Shown here in pieces: positions 1 to 7,032 of a DNA stretch of 8,392 nucleotides (position 1 is the first letter of the stretch; each line of letters begins with the position of its first letter). Made by a program: the position numbers and the translations under genes. Source of the DNA: CAZBQG01 sp964493945 (lineage in GTDB: Bacteria > Pseudomonadota > Alphaproteobacteria > Rhodospirillales > UBA2165). The notes under the pieces are model-generated. The model did no database searches, was not told the DNA's origin, and worked only from the letters and a program-made list of their open reading frames with translations. The stretch spans positions 1 to 8,392 of the forward strand of contig CAZBQG010000201.1 in NCBI GenBank assembly GCA_964493945.1, in the 5' to 3' direction.

Positions 1-1331
<1,331 letters not shown>

Positions 1332-1339
1332 GGTTTTCT

Positions 1340-1374
1340 CCCTTTAGCTTTGCCTCATCCAACATCTAAAAGGG
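1340..1374 (-). promoter_or_regulatory. Inverted repeat covering the ribosome binding site of the acyl-CoA synthetase gene
   Basis: In the 57-bp gap before the acyl-CoA synthetase gene, the mRNA-sense strand reads CCCTTTTAG (1374-1366), an 18-nt loop, then CTAAAGGG (1347-1340). The arms pair over 8 bp with one bulged base. The right arm contains the AAAGGG part of the gene's Shine-Dalgarno sequence. If it folds, it would hide the ribosome site and lower translation relative to the upstream P-II-like genes. There is no T-run after it, so it does not look like an intrinsic terminator. No folding energy was calculated. Confidence 0.3.
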
Positions 1375-1388
1375 GGAAATGAAGAGTG

Positions 1389-1850
1389 TTAATCCACGTC
1401 ACGCCGGTCGGTTCCGTCCCGGTGCGCTTCCCCGTCCCGTTCCGTGCCTCGCCGCTCGGTTTCGCTATCGCGTCTGATCTCTTCGCGGCGCTCTTCATCC
1501 GCCTCATCGGGCAGGGTGAACAAGGTTGCTCCGTTGAGTGGCGTTTGATAGATGAGGCCGCCGTCCGGGCGGTCCATTTCCGCCGTGGTCCAGATATAGC
1601 TGAACAGCTCATCGGCCCGCTCTTCGGGCACAACCACGGTGAGCACTCGCACCGAGTGGGGCTGGGGCAGGCGGCGCAACCGGCCCGGCTTGTCCATGGC
1701 GCCAAAGCCACGGCATTGATACATGTTGGCGGTGAAGATGCCCTTTTCTTCCTTCAGGGCCTTGATCAGATTTTGTGCCCTTCCGTCATCGGTAAAGGAA
1801 CAGGTGATCAGCTTGCTGGCATTTGCCACTGGGCTCATGGGTGGGGTCAT
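1389..1850 (-). CDS. Second P-II-like regulatory protein with long charged C-terminal tail
   Basis: A divergent P-II (GlnB/GlnK fold) family protein of 153 residues, against about 112 in classical P-II. Residues 12-112 carry the fold: first strand KLITCSF (13-19), helix GRAQNLIKALKEE, second strand ending in the P-II-like CRGFG (46-50), a T-loop region to about 66, third strand VRVLTVVVPEE, second helix ERADELFSYIWTTA, and a last strand LIYQTPL (99-105). The T-loop has no tyrosine, so GlnD uridylylation is not expected. The classical GDGK B-loop is replaced by DRPDGG. Residues about 115-153 are almost all D, E, R, T and G and are probably disordered. It shares LITC and the Y-x-TPL strand with its upstream neighbour, so the two are probably paralogues. 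The ATG at 1850 was chosen because it starts 7 bp after the previous stop. An ATG at 1889 would overlap that gene by 32 bp, and an ATG at 1838 is also possible. No strong Shine-Dalgarno supports any of them. Inferred role: regulatory partner of the DUF1538 transporter. Confidence 0.75.
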   Translation of the reverse strand: MTPPMSPVANASKLITCSFTDDGRAQNLIKALKEEKGIFTANMYQCRGFGAMDKPGRLRRLPQPHSVRVLTVVVPEERADELFSYIWTTAEMDRPDGGLIYQTPLNGATLFTLPDEADEERREEIRRDSETERRGTERDGEAHRDGTDRRDVD

Positions 1851-1857
1851 GGGCGGC

Positions 1858-2220
1858 TTATCCGCTTTCTTCCAGCTTTTCCACCACATGAGGCGGGATA
1901 TAGGTGGCCGCCTTTTCCAAAGGCGTCACATACATGAAGCCCATGCCCGGCGTATCCAGCTTTCCGGCATGATGGATACTGTCAAAGACCGTGTCCACCT
2001 GCTCGGAGGCGACGACGATATTGATCACTTCCTTTTCCACCTCGACCGCGACGCCCAAAAGCCCCAGGCGTTCTCGCACGCCGGTGCCTCTTGCGTAATT
2101 GATGGTCGCCCCCTGGGCGCCGGCCTCGCGCGCGGCAAGAACGATTTCATCGCCCAGGCCGCGCTGCACGATGCAGGTGATCAGGGCCAGATCGGTTAGA
2201 AATATCTCGCGCTTTGTCAT
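1858..2220 (-). CDS. First P-II-like regulatory protein, translationally coupled to the DUF1538 transporter
   Basis: A P-II-family-like protein of 120 residues, close to the usual 112. The order of elements fits the fold: strand LALITCIVQ (11-19), helix GDEIVLAAREAG, strand ATINYARGTG (39-47), a short T-loop region (48-60), strand KEVINIVVASE (63-73), helix EQVDTVFDSIHHAG and strand GFMYVTPL (94-101). The T-loop lacks the uridylylated tyrosine of GlnB, and the classical GDGK B-loop is replaced by DTPGMG, so nitrogen signalling through GlnD is unlikely. Its ATG (2220) overlaps the TGA of the upstream DUF1538 gene as ATGA. No strong ribosome site is visible, which suggests termination-reinitiation coupling and matched synthesis of transporter and regulator. 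P-II proteins are trimers that often plug or bind membrane transporters (GlnK-AmtB is the model). The ligand here is unknown and the partnership is inferred from gene order. Confidence 0.8.
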   Translation of the reverse strand: MTKREIFLTDLALITCIVQRGLGDEIVLAAREAGAQGATINYARGTGVRERLGLLGVAVEVEKEVINIVVASEQVDTVFDSIHHAGKLDTPGMGFMYVTPLEKAATYIPPHVVEKLEESG

Positions 2221-4010
2221 AGGTTTGGCATTCCCACTTGATCGACGGTTTCACCGGTTGCCTGGGCCGGCTCTTCGTCCTTGCGTGTGCGCCAGGCAAC
2301 CCAAAGCCCGGTGGTCAAAACGGCCAGGATGGGGCAGATGGAGGCCATGGACAAAATGCCGAACCCCTCCACCGCGCCGACCGCGTTGCCGAAGCTGAGC
2401 CCGATGGCCAGAACCAGGGGCACGGTGATCGGTCCGGTGGTGACGCCGGCGCTGTCCCAGGCGATATTGACAAATTCCTCGGACGAAAAATGGGTCAGGA
2501 TCAGGGCCAACCCATATCCGGGGATCAGCAGCCAGGCCAGGGGAATGGCGAAGATAATCTTGGCTAGCCCCACGGCGATGCCCGTGCCGACGCCAAACGA
2601 CACCGAATACATGAGCATGGATTTCTTGAACACGCCCTGGGTCAGTTCCTGCACCGTGGCCCCCAGCGCATTGAGCGCCGGCTCGGCCAGGGTGGCGCCA
2701 AAGCCCAGGAACCAGACGAACCCAAGGGCCAGGGCGATGCCCAGGGAATAGACGTAAAGGGGCGACCCCTTGACCGTATCCAGGGCCAGGAAGGCGGCCG
2801 GCACCAAGCCGCCCGATTGTCCACCCAGCTTGGCCAGGCCGAAGGTCAGCCCCAGATTGAAAATGATCATGCCCAGGACCGTCAGCGTGATGCCATAGGC
2901 CAGGATGCCGGCATTTTTGATGGGTTCGCGCAGCATGACCTTCATGACCAGGACCAGAAAAATGACCAGGGGAACAATGGCCCGCAAGCCGCCGACGATT
3001 TCGGCCCCCGGCGTCACTTCCCACCAGGCGGGGGGCGCGCTGCTGGCCGTCGAGCTGGCGGCGGTGGCGGCGGCGATGATCTCGGCGGGCGAAGTCTGGG
3101 TGGAGACGAAAATGGCCAGGGACAGCACCCCGATGATGGGGAAGATCGAAGCTAGGGTAATGATCCCAAAGCCAGATAGGGGCGTATCGCCCGATCCGGC
3201 GGCCGCCGCGATGCCGATGCCCAGGGACAATACCAAAGGCACGGTGACCGGCCCGGTGGTGACCGCACCGCTGTCCCAGGCGAGGCCCAGAACCTTGGTC
3301 AGTTCCGGATCCATCAGGGCATAGATGGTGAGAGCCCAAACCGGCACCATGGCGCCGTAAATCAGTGGCTTCAGGCTCCAATCATGGACGAAGCGCAAGG
3401 TACCCAGAACGGCGGCAAGGCCTACGCCGGCACCGACCACCAGAACCAAAGTACCCGACCAGTCGTTGAGCAAGGTGTAAAGATAGGGCGCGGATTTGAC
3501 CGATACGATGGCGCCAGCGGCTTTCAACGCGCCGATCGCGGGCTCGGCGAAGGTGACGCCGACGCCCAGCAAGAAGGCGATGGTCAGCACGGCGGGCAGG
3601 GGTGATTTTTTGGGGAGCGTAATGCCGATGGCCTCGCCAAGGGGCATCAGACCCAGCTTCAGCCCCTCCATGAACAGCATCAGCCCGGCGATGACGGCGA
3701 ACAGCCCGCCGGTAATGATCCATGAATCCTCCACCATCTGACGCAGGAAGAAGATTTGGAACATGACCAGATAAAGGGCCAGGGGAACCACCGCCTTCAA
3801 CTGCTCCATGAAGCGGACCTGGGTATAGGGCCGGATCAGGTTGTAGATGTCGATGGAGCGGAGCTGAACCTTGGGCGGCTCATAGGGAAAAATTTTTCCC
3901 TCGGCGTCCCGTTCGATCTTGGGGGCCAGCGAATTGTAGCTTATGCGGTGGCGGTCCAGGGAGGCTTCCCGCGCGAAATCCCCAAACCGAAAGCTTTGAG
4001 CAGGCTCCAT
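2217..4010 (-). CDS. DUF1538 family polytopic membrane transporter with two internal repeats
   Basis: An integral membrane protein of 597 residues that I place in the DUF1538 family. After a hydrophilic N-terminus of about 70 residues come roughly 14 hydrophobic segments in two homologous halves (about 71-303 and 340-571), joined by an Ala/Ser-rich stretch. Each half repeats the same motifs. Both begin with a VVPLAL/IVPLVI helix. AEPA is at 155-158 and 442-445. AWDS-x-x-VTTGP-x-TVPLVL is at 244-261 and 517-534. GFGI is at 280-283 and 549-552. The conserved acidic residues in AEPA and AWDS lie in or next to membrane segments and are candidates for ion binding. From memory, a two-gene DUF1538 pair from Halomonas (UmpA/UmpB) was reported to act as a Na+(Li+,K+)/H+ antiporter. 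This protein could be the fused form of such a pair, but its substrate is not known. The ATG at 4010 follows TGGGAATATC. An in-frame ATG at 4091 would begin inside the AT-rich direct repeats and has no ribosome site. It heads the operon with the two P-II-like genes. Confidence 0.8.
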   Translation of the reverse strand: MEPAQSFRFGDFAREASLDRHRISYNSLAPKIERDAEGKIFPYEPPKVQLRSIDIYNLIRPYTQVRFMEQLKAVVPLALYLVMFQIFFLRQMVEDSWIITGGLFAVIAGLMLFMEGLKLGLMPLGEAIGITLPKKSPLPAVLTIAFLLGVGVTFAEPAIGALKAAGAIVSVKSAPYLYTLLNDWSGTLVLVVGAGVGLAAVLGTLRFVHDWSLKPLIYGAMVPVWALTIYALMDPELTKVLGLAWDSGAVTTGPVTVPLVLSLGIGIAAAAGSGDTPLSGFGIITLASIFPIIGVLSLAIFVSTQTSPAEIIAAATAASSTASSAPPAWWEVTPGAEIVGGLRAIVPLVIFLVLVMKVMLREPIKNAGILAYGITLTVLGMIIFNLGLTFGLAKLGGQSGGLVPAAFLALDTVKGSPLYVYSLGIALALGFVWFLGFGATLAEPALNALGATVQELTQGVFKKSMLMYSVSFGVGTGIAVGLAKIIFAIPLAWLLIPGYGLALILTHFSSEEFVNIAWDSAGVTTGPITVPLVLAIGLSFGNAVGAVEGFGILSMASICPILAVLTTGLWVAWRTRKDEEPAQATGETVDQVGMPNL

Positions 4011-4053
4011 GATATTCCCAGCGTCCCTCAATTTAGTTTTATTTATAGGTTCG

Positions 4054-4082
4054 ATTCTGCTAAGATGATTATTAATTTGCAA
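4054..4082 (-). promoter_or_regulatory. Candidate sigma70-type promoter of the DUF1538 operon
   Basis: On the minus strand, TTGCAA (4082-4077) and CAGAAT (4059-4054) are separated by 17 bp. Each hexamer matches the consensus at 4 of 6 positions. Transcription would start near 4047, about 37 nt before the ATG at 4010. The -35 hexamer lies inside the first direct-repeat unit, so a factor bound there would compete with or contact RNA polymerase. This is a match by eye only. Confidence 0.3.
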
Positions 4083-4112
4083 GTCTGCCAAAACGATTAT
4101 TAATCTGCAAGT
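4067..4112. repeat. Two 18-nt direct repeats 28 bp apart, possible operator
   Basis: GATTATTAATTTGCAAGT (4067-4084) and GATTATTAATCTGCAAGT (4095-4112) differ at one base (4077 versus 4105). They start 28 bp apart, with a 10-bp spacer. Each unit contains ATTAAT, and the first contains the palindrome TTGCAA. Tandem sites of this kind beside a promoter commonly bind a dimeric transcription factor on two copies. The first copy overlaps the candidate -35 box of the DUF1538 operon, and the second is just upstream. The binding protein cannot be named from sequence. Confidence 0.55.
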
Positions 4113-4134
4113 GTAGAGATTTTTTGTCTACAAA
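4112..4134. promoter_or_regulatory. Palindromic site resembling a GntR-type operator
   Basis: TTTGTCTACAAA (4123-4134) has 5-bp half-sites TTTGT and ACAAA around a CT centre. The GT...AC core resembles GntR/FadR-class sites, although the spacing between GT and AC is 2 rather than the usual 3 bases. An overlapping inverted repeat, TGTAGA (4112-4117) and TCTACA (4127-4132) with a 9-nt spacer, shares the right side. It abuts the second direct-repeat unit and could control either divergent gene. GntR-type regulators often govern organic-acid genes, which would suit the neighbours, but no such regulator lies in the window. Confidence 0.3.
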
Positions 4135-4217
4135 GAACAATGTTTTCAATACCTTAAACCCTGGATTACAGGCCCAATTTTGCCCGTCAGGGCTGATTTT
4201 CAACGAAATATCCATTC

Positions 4218-4246
4218 TGGACCGAATCGGTTGGCTATGGAATAAT
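4218..4246 (+). promoter_or_regulatory. Candidate promoter for the MmgE/PrpD gene
   Basis: TGGACC (4218-4223) and AATAAT (4241-4246) are 17 bp apart and match the sigma70 -35 and -10 hexamers at 4 of 6 and 5 of 6 positions. Transcription would begin near 4253, leaving a leader of about 35 nt that contains the strong ribosome site AAAGGGGGG. A nearby GATAAT (4251-4256) is an alternative -10 element with poorer -35 spacing. Confidence 0.35.
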
Positions 4247-4287
4247 CCTGGATAATCAGCACATAAGACCAAAGGGGGGCTCAGCTT

Positions 4288-5682
4288 ATGACGGCGAATG
4301 TGGAAAAAAGCCTGGTCACTTTCATCCGTGATGGGTCGCTGGAACAGTTTCCGGGCGATCTGAAGCAGATGGTCAAATGGTCCATTTTAAGATCCCTGGG
4401 AACGGGTATCGCCGGCGCCCATGAAGACGGAATCCCCGAAATCCGGCAATTGGCCGCCGCCCGGGCGGAGAGTGCACAGGCAACCGTGCTGGTCTTTGGC
4501 GAGGGTATGAGCGCCCAGGGTGCGGCCTTCATCAATGCGACCATGTGCCGGGCGCTGGATTTTTGCGATGCCATGCTGCCCGGCGTGCATTTGACGTCAT
4601 CCGTGCTGCCCGCCGCGTTGGCGGCAGCCGAACTGAAAGGGGCCTGTAGCGGCCGGGAATTCCTTTCCGCCATGTTCGTCGGGCTGGAAGTGGGGGCAAG
4701 GCTTAATCTGACCGAGCAGGATTTCGCCGGGCTGGACCCCACCGGGTTTGGAACCATTTTCGCATCGACCGCGGCGGCAGCCAGGGTCATGGGGTTGGAT
4801 GAAAAACAAACCCTGAATGCCTTGGGGCTTGCCTTCAACCGCTGCGGCGGCAGTTTCCAAAGCAATATCGACGGGTCCTTGGCCGTGCGGGTGATCCAGG
4901 GCTGGGTGGCCGAGACGGCAGTCAATTGCGCCCAACTGGCCCAGGCGGGGCTGACCGGGCCGGGTAATTTCATTTCCGGCGTCTATGGCTATTCCAAATT
5001 ATATTGCGGCGAAGAGGTAAATGTAGACCGCTGGATCGGGGGGTTGGGTGATTATTTCAAATTGTCGGAGACCTTGTTCAAGAAGCATCCCGGCTGTGGC
5101 ATGACCCAAGGGGCCAGCGAATTGACCCTTAATTTTCTGGACCAGAAAAAAATTCCCGCAGACGGGATCGAAGAAGTTCACATCACCCTGCCGCCCCATT
5201 CCTTCAATCTGGTGGGTCACCCCTTCAAGATCGGCGATAGCCCGACGGTGGACGCCCAATTCAATGTGGCCTTTTGTGTGGCCAACGCCCTGGTCAATGG
5301 CGGCGCCCAACTGGTCCATTTCAAGCCAGACGCCGTGCGCTCAAACGAGGTGGCGGAAATGATCAAGCGCATCCGCATCATCCGCGACGAGAAACTTTAC
5401 GAAACGGGCCATTCGGCGGTGAAGATCAGTTTCGTCATGGGTGATGGATCAAGCCAGGATTGCGCCCTGACCGTGCCTCCCGGTTTCCCCGGCAACCCCC
5501 TCTCGGAAACGGACCAGATCAATGCCTTCGACCAGTGCATGGATTACGCGGCTGATTGGTATGACGCCGATCAGGGTGCGCGGCTGGTTGAGCGCATCAT
5601 GGGGCTGGAGGGTAGCGAAGATATTTGCGGCCTGGCGTCGCTTACCCTGATGAAGGAAGGCCGGGCTCGCATGGCGGGCTAG
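4288..5682 (+). CDS. MmgE/PrpD family protein
   Basis: A 464-residue member of the MmgE/PrpD superfamily (2-methylcitrate dehydratase, cis-aconitate decarboxylase and related lyases and epimerases), close to the usual 450-485. The all-helical domain includes the active-site segment RALDFCDAMLPGVHLTSS (88-105) followed by VLPAALAAAEL. Its D91 and H101 line up with catalytic positions remembered from cis-aconitate decarboxylase, while the usual threonine four residues after that aspartate is A95, and the common HP(S/T) is HLT. The small lid-like domain begins near KKHPGCGMTQGASE (265-278). The C-terminal PPGFPGNPLSETD (397-409) is the typical family end motif. The ATG at 4288 has a strong ribosome site (AAAGGGGGG about 8 nt upstream). 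It is the only plus-strand gene here, divergent from the DUF1538 operon and ending 2 bp before the convergent pgk stop. Substrate unknown: the prpE-type gene nearby suggests propionate metabolism, but the altered motif makes a true PrpD doubtful. Confidence 0.85.
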   Translation: MTANVEKSLVTFIRDGSLEQFPGDLKQMVKWSILRSLGTGIAGAHEDGIPEIRQLAAARAESAQATVLVFGEGMSAQGAAFINATMCRALDFCDAMLPGVHLTSSVLPAALAAAELKGACSGREFLSAMFVGLEVGARLNLTEQDFAGLDPTGFGTIFASTAAAARVMGLDEKQTLNALGLAFNRCGGSFQSNIDGSLAVRVIQGWVAETAVNCAQLAQAGLTGPGNFISGVYGYSKLYCGEEVNVDRWIGGLGDYFKLSETLFKKHPGCGMTQGASELTLNFLDQKKIPADGIEEVHITLPPHSFNLVGHPFKIGDSPTVDAQFNVAFCVANALVNGGAQLVHFKPDAVRSNEVAEMIKRIRIIRDEKLYETGHSAVKISFVMGDGSSQDCALTVPPGFPGNPLSETDQINAFDQCMDYAADWYDADQGARLVERIMGLEGSEDICGLASLTLMKEGRARMAG

Positions 5683-5684
5683 AT

Positions 5685-6890
5685 TTAGCGAATACCGTTG
5701 CGGAGCGCCATGATCCCCGGCAATTGGCGGCCTTGCAGCCATTCCAGGAAGGCGCCCCCCGCCGTCGAGACATAGGAAAATTTATCCACGACGCCCGCAT
5801 TGGCCAGGGCCGCCATGGTATCGCCGCCGCCGGCGACGCTGAGCAGTCCGTTTTCCTGGGTCGCCCGGGCGGCGGCCTGGGCGACGGCGTTGGTGCCCTG
5901 ATCGAATGGATGGATTTCGAAGGCGCCCAGAGGCCCGTTCCAGACCAGGCTGCGCGACGCCTGGATCAAACCGCCCAGCATTTCAGCCGATTGGGGGCCG
6001 ATATCCAGGATCATCTTGTCGCTCGGCACCTGATCAATGGGAACGATGGTGGTTTTCGACCTTTCTTCCAGGGTATCGGCCAGCACCGCATCGACGGGCA
6101 AGAAAATCTCACAGTTCTTTTCCGCTGCCTCGGCCTCAAGATCGCGGGCCGTCTGGATCATGGGGGGTTCCCATCTGGATTTTCCTATTTCCAGGCCGCG
6201 GCCCCTGAGAAACGTATTGGCCATGGCCCCGCCGATCACTAACTGATTCACCTTTTCGAACAAATGGCCCAGGACGGCCAGTTTGGTATCGATTTTGTTG
6301 CCGCCGACGACCGCGATCAGCGGGCGTTCTGGATATTCAAGGGCATGTTCCAGGGTCTCCAGCTCGGATTGCATGAGCCGTCCGGCGGCGGCTGGCAGCA
6401 AATGAGCGATTTTGTCGATCGAAGCATGGGCCCGGTGGGCGCAGGAAAAGGCGTCATCCACATAAATATCCGCCAGCCTGGCCAGCTCCTTGGCGAAATT
6501 GTCCGAATTCCTGACTTCGCCCGGGTGAAAGCGCAGATTCTCCAGCAACCCCACATGCCCGGGCTCCAGGCTTTTGGCCAGTGCCCTGGCCGGCGGGCCG
6601 ATGCAATCAGAAGCGAAACCGACTTCGGTGCCGCCCAGCATCTGGCTCAGTAAACCGGCCACCGGCGCCAGGCTCAAAGCCTCGTCGCGGCGGCCGCCAG
6701 GGCGGCCCAAATGGCTGGTGACAAGGACCGTGGCCCCTTTTCCGATGAGTTCGCGGATGGTCGGCACCACGCGGTCGATGCGGGTGCGGTCGGTGACCAC
6801 GCCGTCCGACATGGGCATGTTCAGATCGGCGCGCAACAGGACCCGTTTTTCGGTCAGGTCAAGTCCATCAATGGTTTTGAAGCGGCTCAA
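5685..6890 (-). CDS. pgk: Phosphoglycerate kinase
   Basis: Phosphoglycerate kinase of 401 residues, a full-length monomeric cytosolic enzyme that interconverts 1,3-bisphosphoglycerate + ADP and 3-phosphoglycerate + ATP in glycolysis, gluconeogenesis or the Calvin cycle. N-domain substrate contacts are RADLNMP (20-26), HLGRPGG (60-66), LENLRFHPGE (116-125) and DDAFSCAHRAHAS (145-157). The last is the alphaproteobacterial variant of the more common NDAFGTAHRAHAS. C-domain nucleotide-site motifs are GGNKIDTKL (196-204), WNGPLGAFE (317-325) and GGGDTMAAL (354-362). All key motifs are intact. The start is TTG at 6890: an in-frame stop lies 16 codons upstream with no ATG or GTG between, and the next internal ATG (residue 25) would remove the RADLN motif. 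The ribosome site is weak (GGAAC). A good candidate promoter sits just upstream, so the gene may be monocistronic. gap or fba, frequent pgk partners, are not adjacent here. Confidence 0.97.
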   Translation of the reverse strand: MSRFKTIDGLDLTEKRVLLRADLNMPMSDGVVTDRTRIDRVVPTIRELIGKGATVLVTSHLGRPGGRRDEALSLAPVAGLLSQMLGGTEVGFASDCIGPPARALAKSLEPGHVGLLENLRFHPGEVRNSDNFAKELARLADIYVDDAFSCAHRAHASIDKIAHLLPAAAGRLMQSELETLEHALEYPERPLIAVVGGNKIDTKLAVLGHLFEKVNQLVIGGAMANTFLRGRGLEIGKSRWEPPMIQTARDLEAEAAEKNCEIFLPVDAVLADTLEERSKTTIVPIDQVPSDKMILDIGPQSAEMLGGLIQASRSLVWNGPLGAFEIHPFDQGTNAVAQAAARATQENGLLSVAGGGDTMAALANAGVVDKFSYVSTAGGAFLEWLQGRQLPGIMALRNGIR

Positions 6891-7032
6891 GCTTGTTCCA
6901 GCGCAGGTCAGGCGAATGAAGTTTCTTATGGGCGCTTACGGCCATGATTTCAAGACTATCCGGGAGGGAGGAGAGATATTGGCCGATTTCCGCCAGATCA
7001 GCCTGCCGGGCAGGCCAAGAGAGGAGGGCCGG
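6891..7032. other. Intergenic gap between the DUF1223 gene and pgk
   Basis: This 142-bp gap contains the candidate pgk promoter (listed separately). It also has a GC-rich inverted repeat GCCTGCC-G-GGCAGGC near 7001-7015, too tight-looped and without a T-run to be called a terminator. A 51-codon plus-strand frame starting at 6916 crosses the gap into the DUF1223 3' end but is not supported as a gene. Confidence 0.5.
6925..6953 (-). promoter_or_regulatory. Candidate promoter of pgk
   Basis: On the minus strand, TTGAAA (6953-6948, 5 of 6 matches to the -35 consensus) and CATAAG (6930-6925, 4 of 6 matches to the -10) are separated by exactly 17 bp. Transcription would start near 6918, giving a leader of about 28 nt before the TTG start. 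This is the best hexamer pair seen in the window. Confidence 0.45.

Larger units (their letters stand above)
4011..4287. promoter_or_regulatory. AT-rich divergent intergenic region
   Basis: This 277-bp stretch separates the leftward DUF1538 operon from the rightward MmgE/PrpD gene and is clearly richer in A and T than the flanking coding DNA. It holds candidate promoters for both directions, a pair of 18-nt direct repeats and a 12-bp palindrome, each listed separately. A short hairpin GCCC-GTCA-GGGC near 4182-4193 is too small to interpret. I see no convincing gene inside it; a 66-codon leftward open frame (4072-4272) has no family resemblance or ribosome site. Confidence 0.7.

Noticed and set aside
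2251..3381. A 376-codon minus-strand frame inside the DUF1538 gene, rich in His, Arg and Gly.
   Set aside because: It overlaps in another frame the DUF1538 reading frame, which has clear repeated membrane motifs. The composition is typical of an out-of-frame translation.
4011..4091. N-terminal extension of the DUF1538 protein from the ATG at 4091 (27 extra residues).
   Set aside because: That start has no ribosome site and lies inside AT-rich repeat DNA. The ATG at 4010 has a GGGA site at proper spacing.
4072..4272. A 66-codon minus-strand frame in the divergent intergenic region.
   Set aside because: AT-rich, no ribosome site, no family resemblance, and it crosses the direct repeats and palindrome that look regulatory.
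7001..7015. GC-rich inverted repeat GCCTGCC-G-GGCAGGC as a terminator for the acnA-DUF1223 operon.
   Set aside because: The loop is too short as drawn and no run of T follows on the minus strand, so there is no intrinsic terminator signature.
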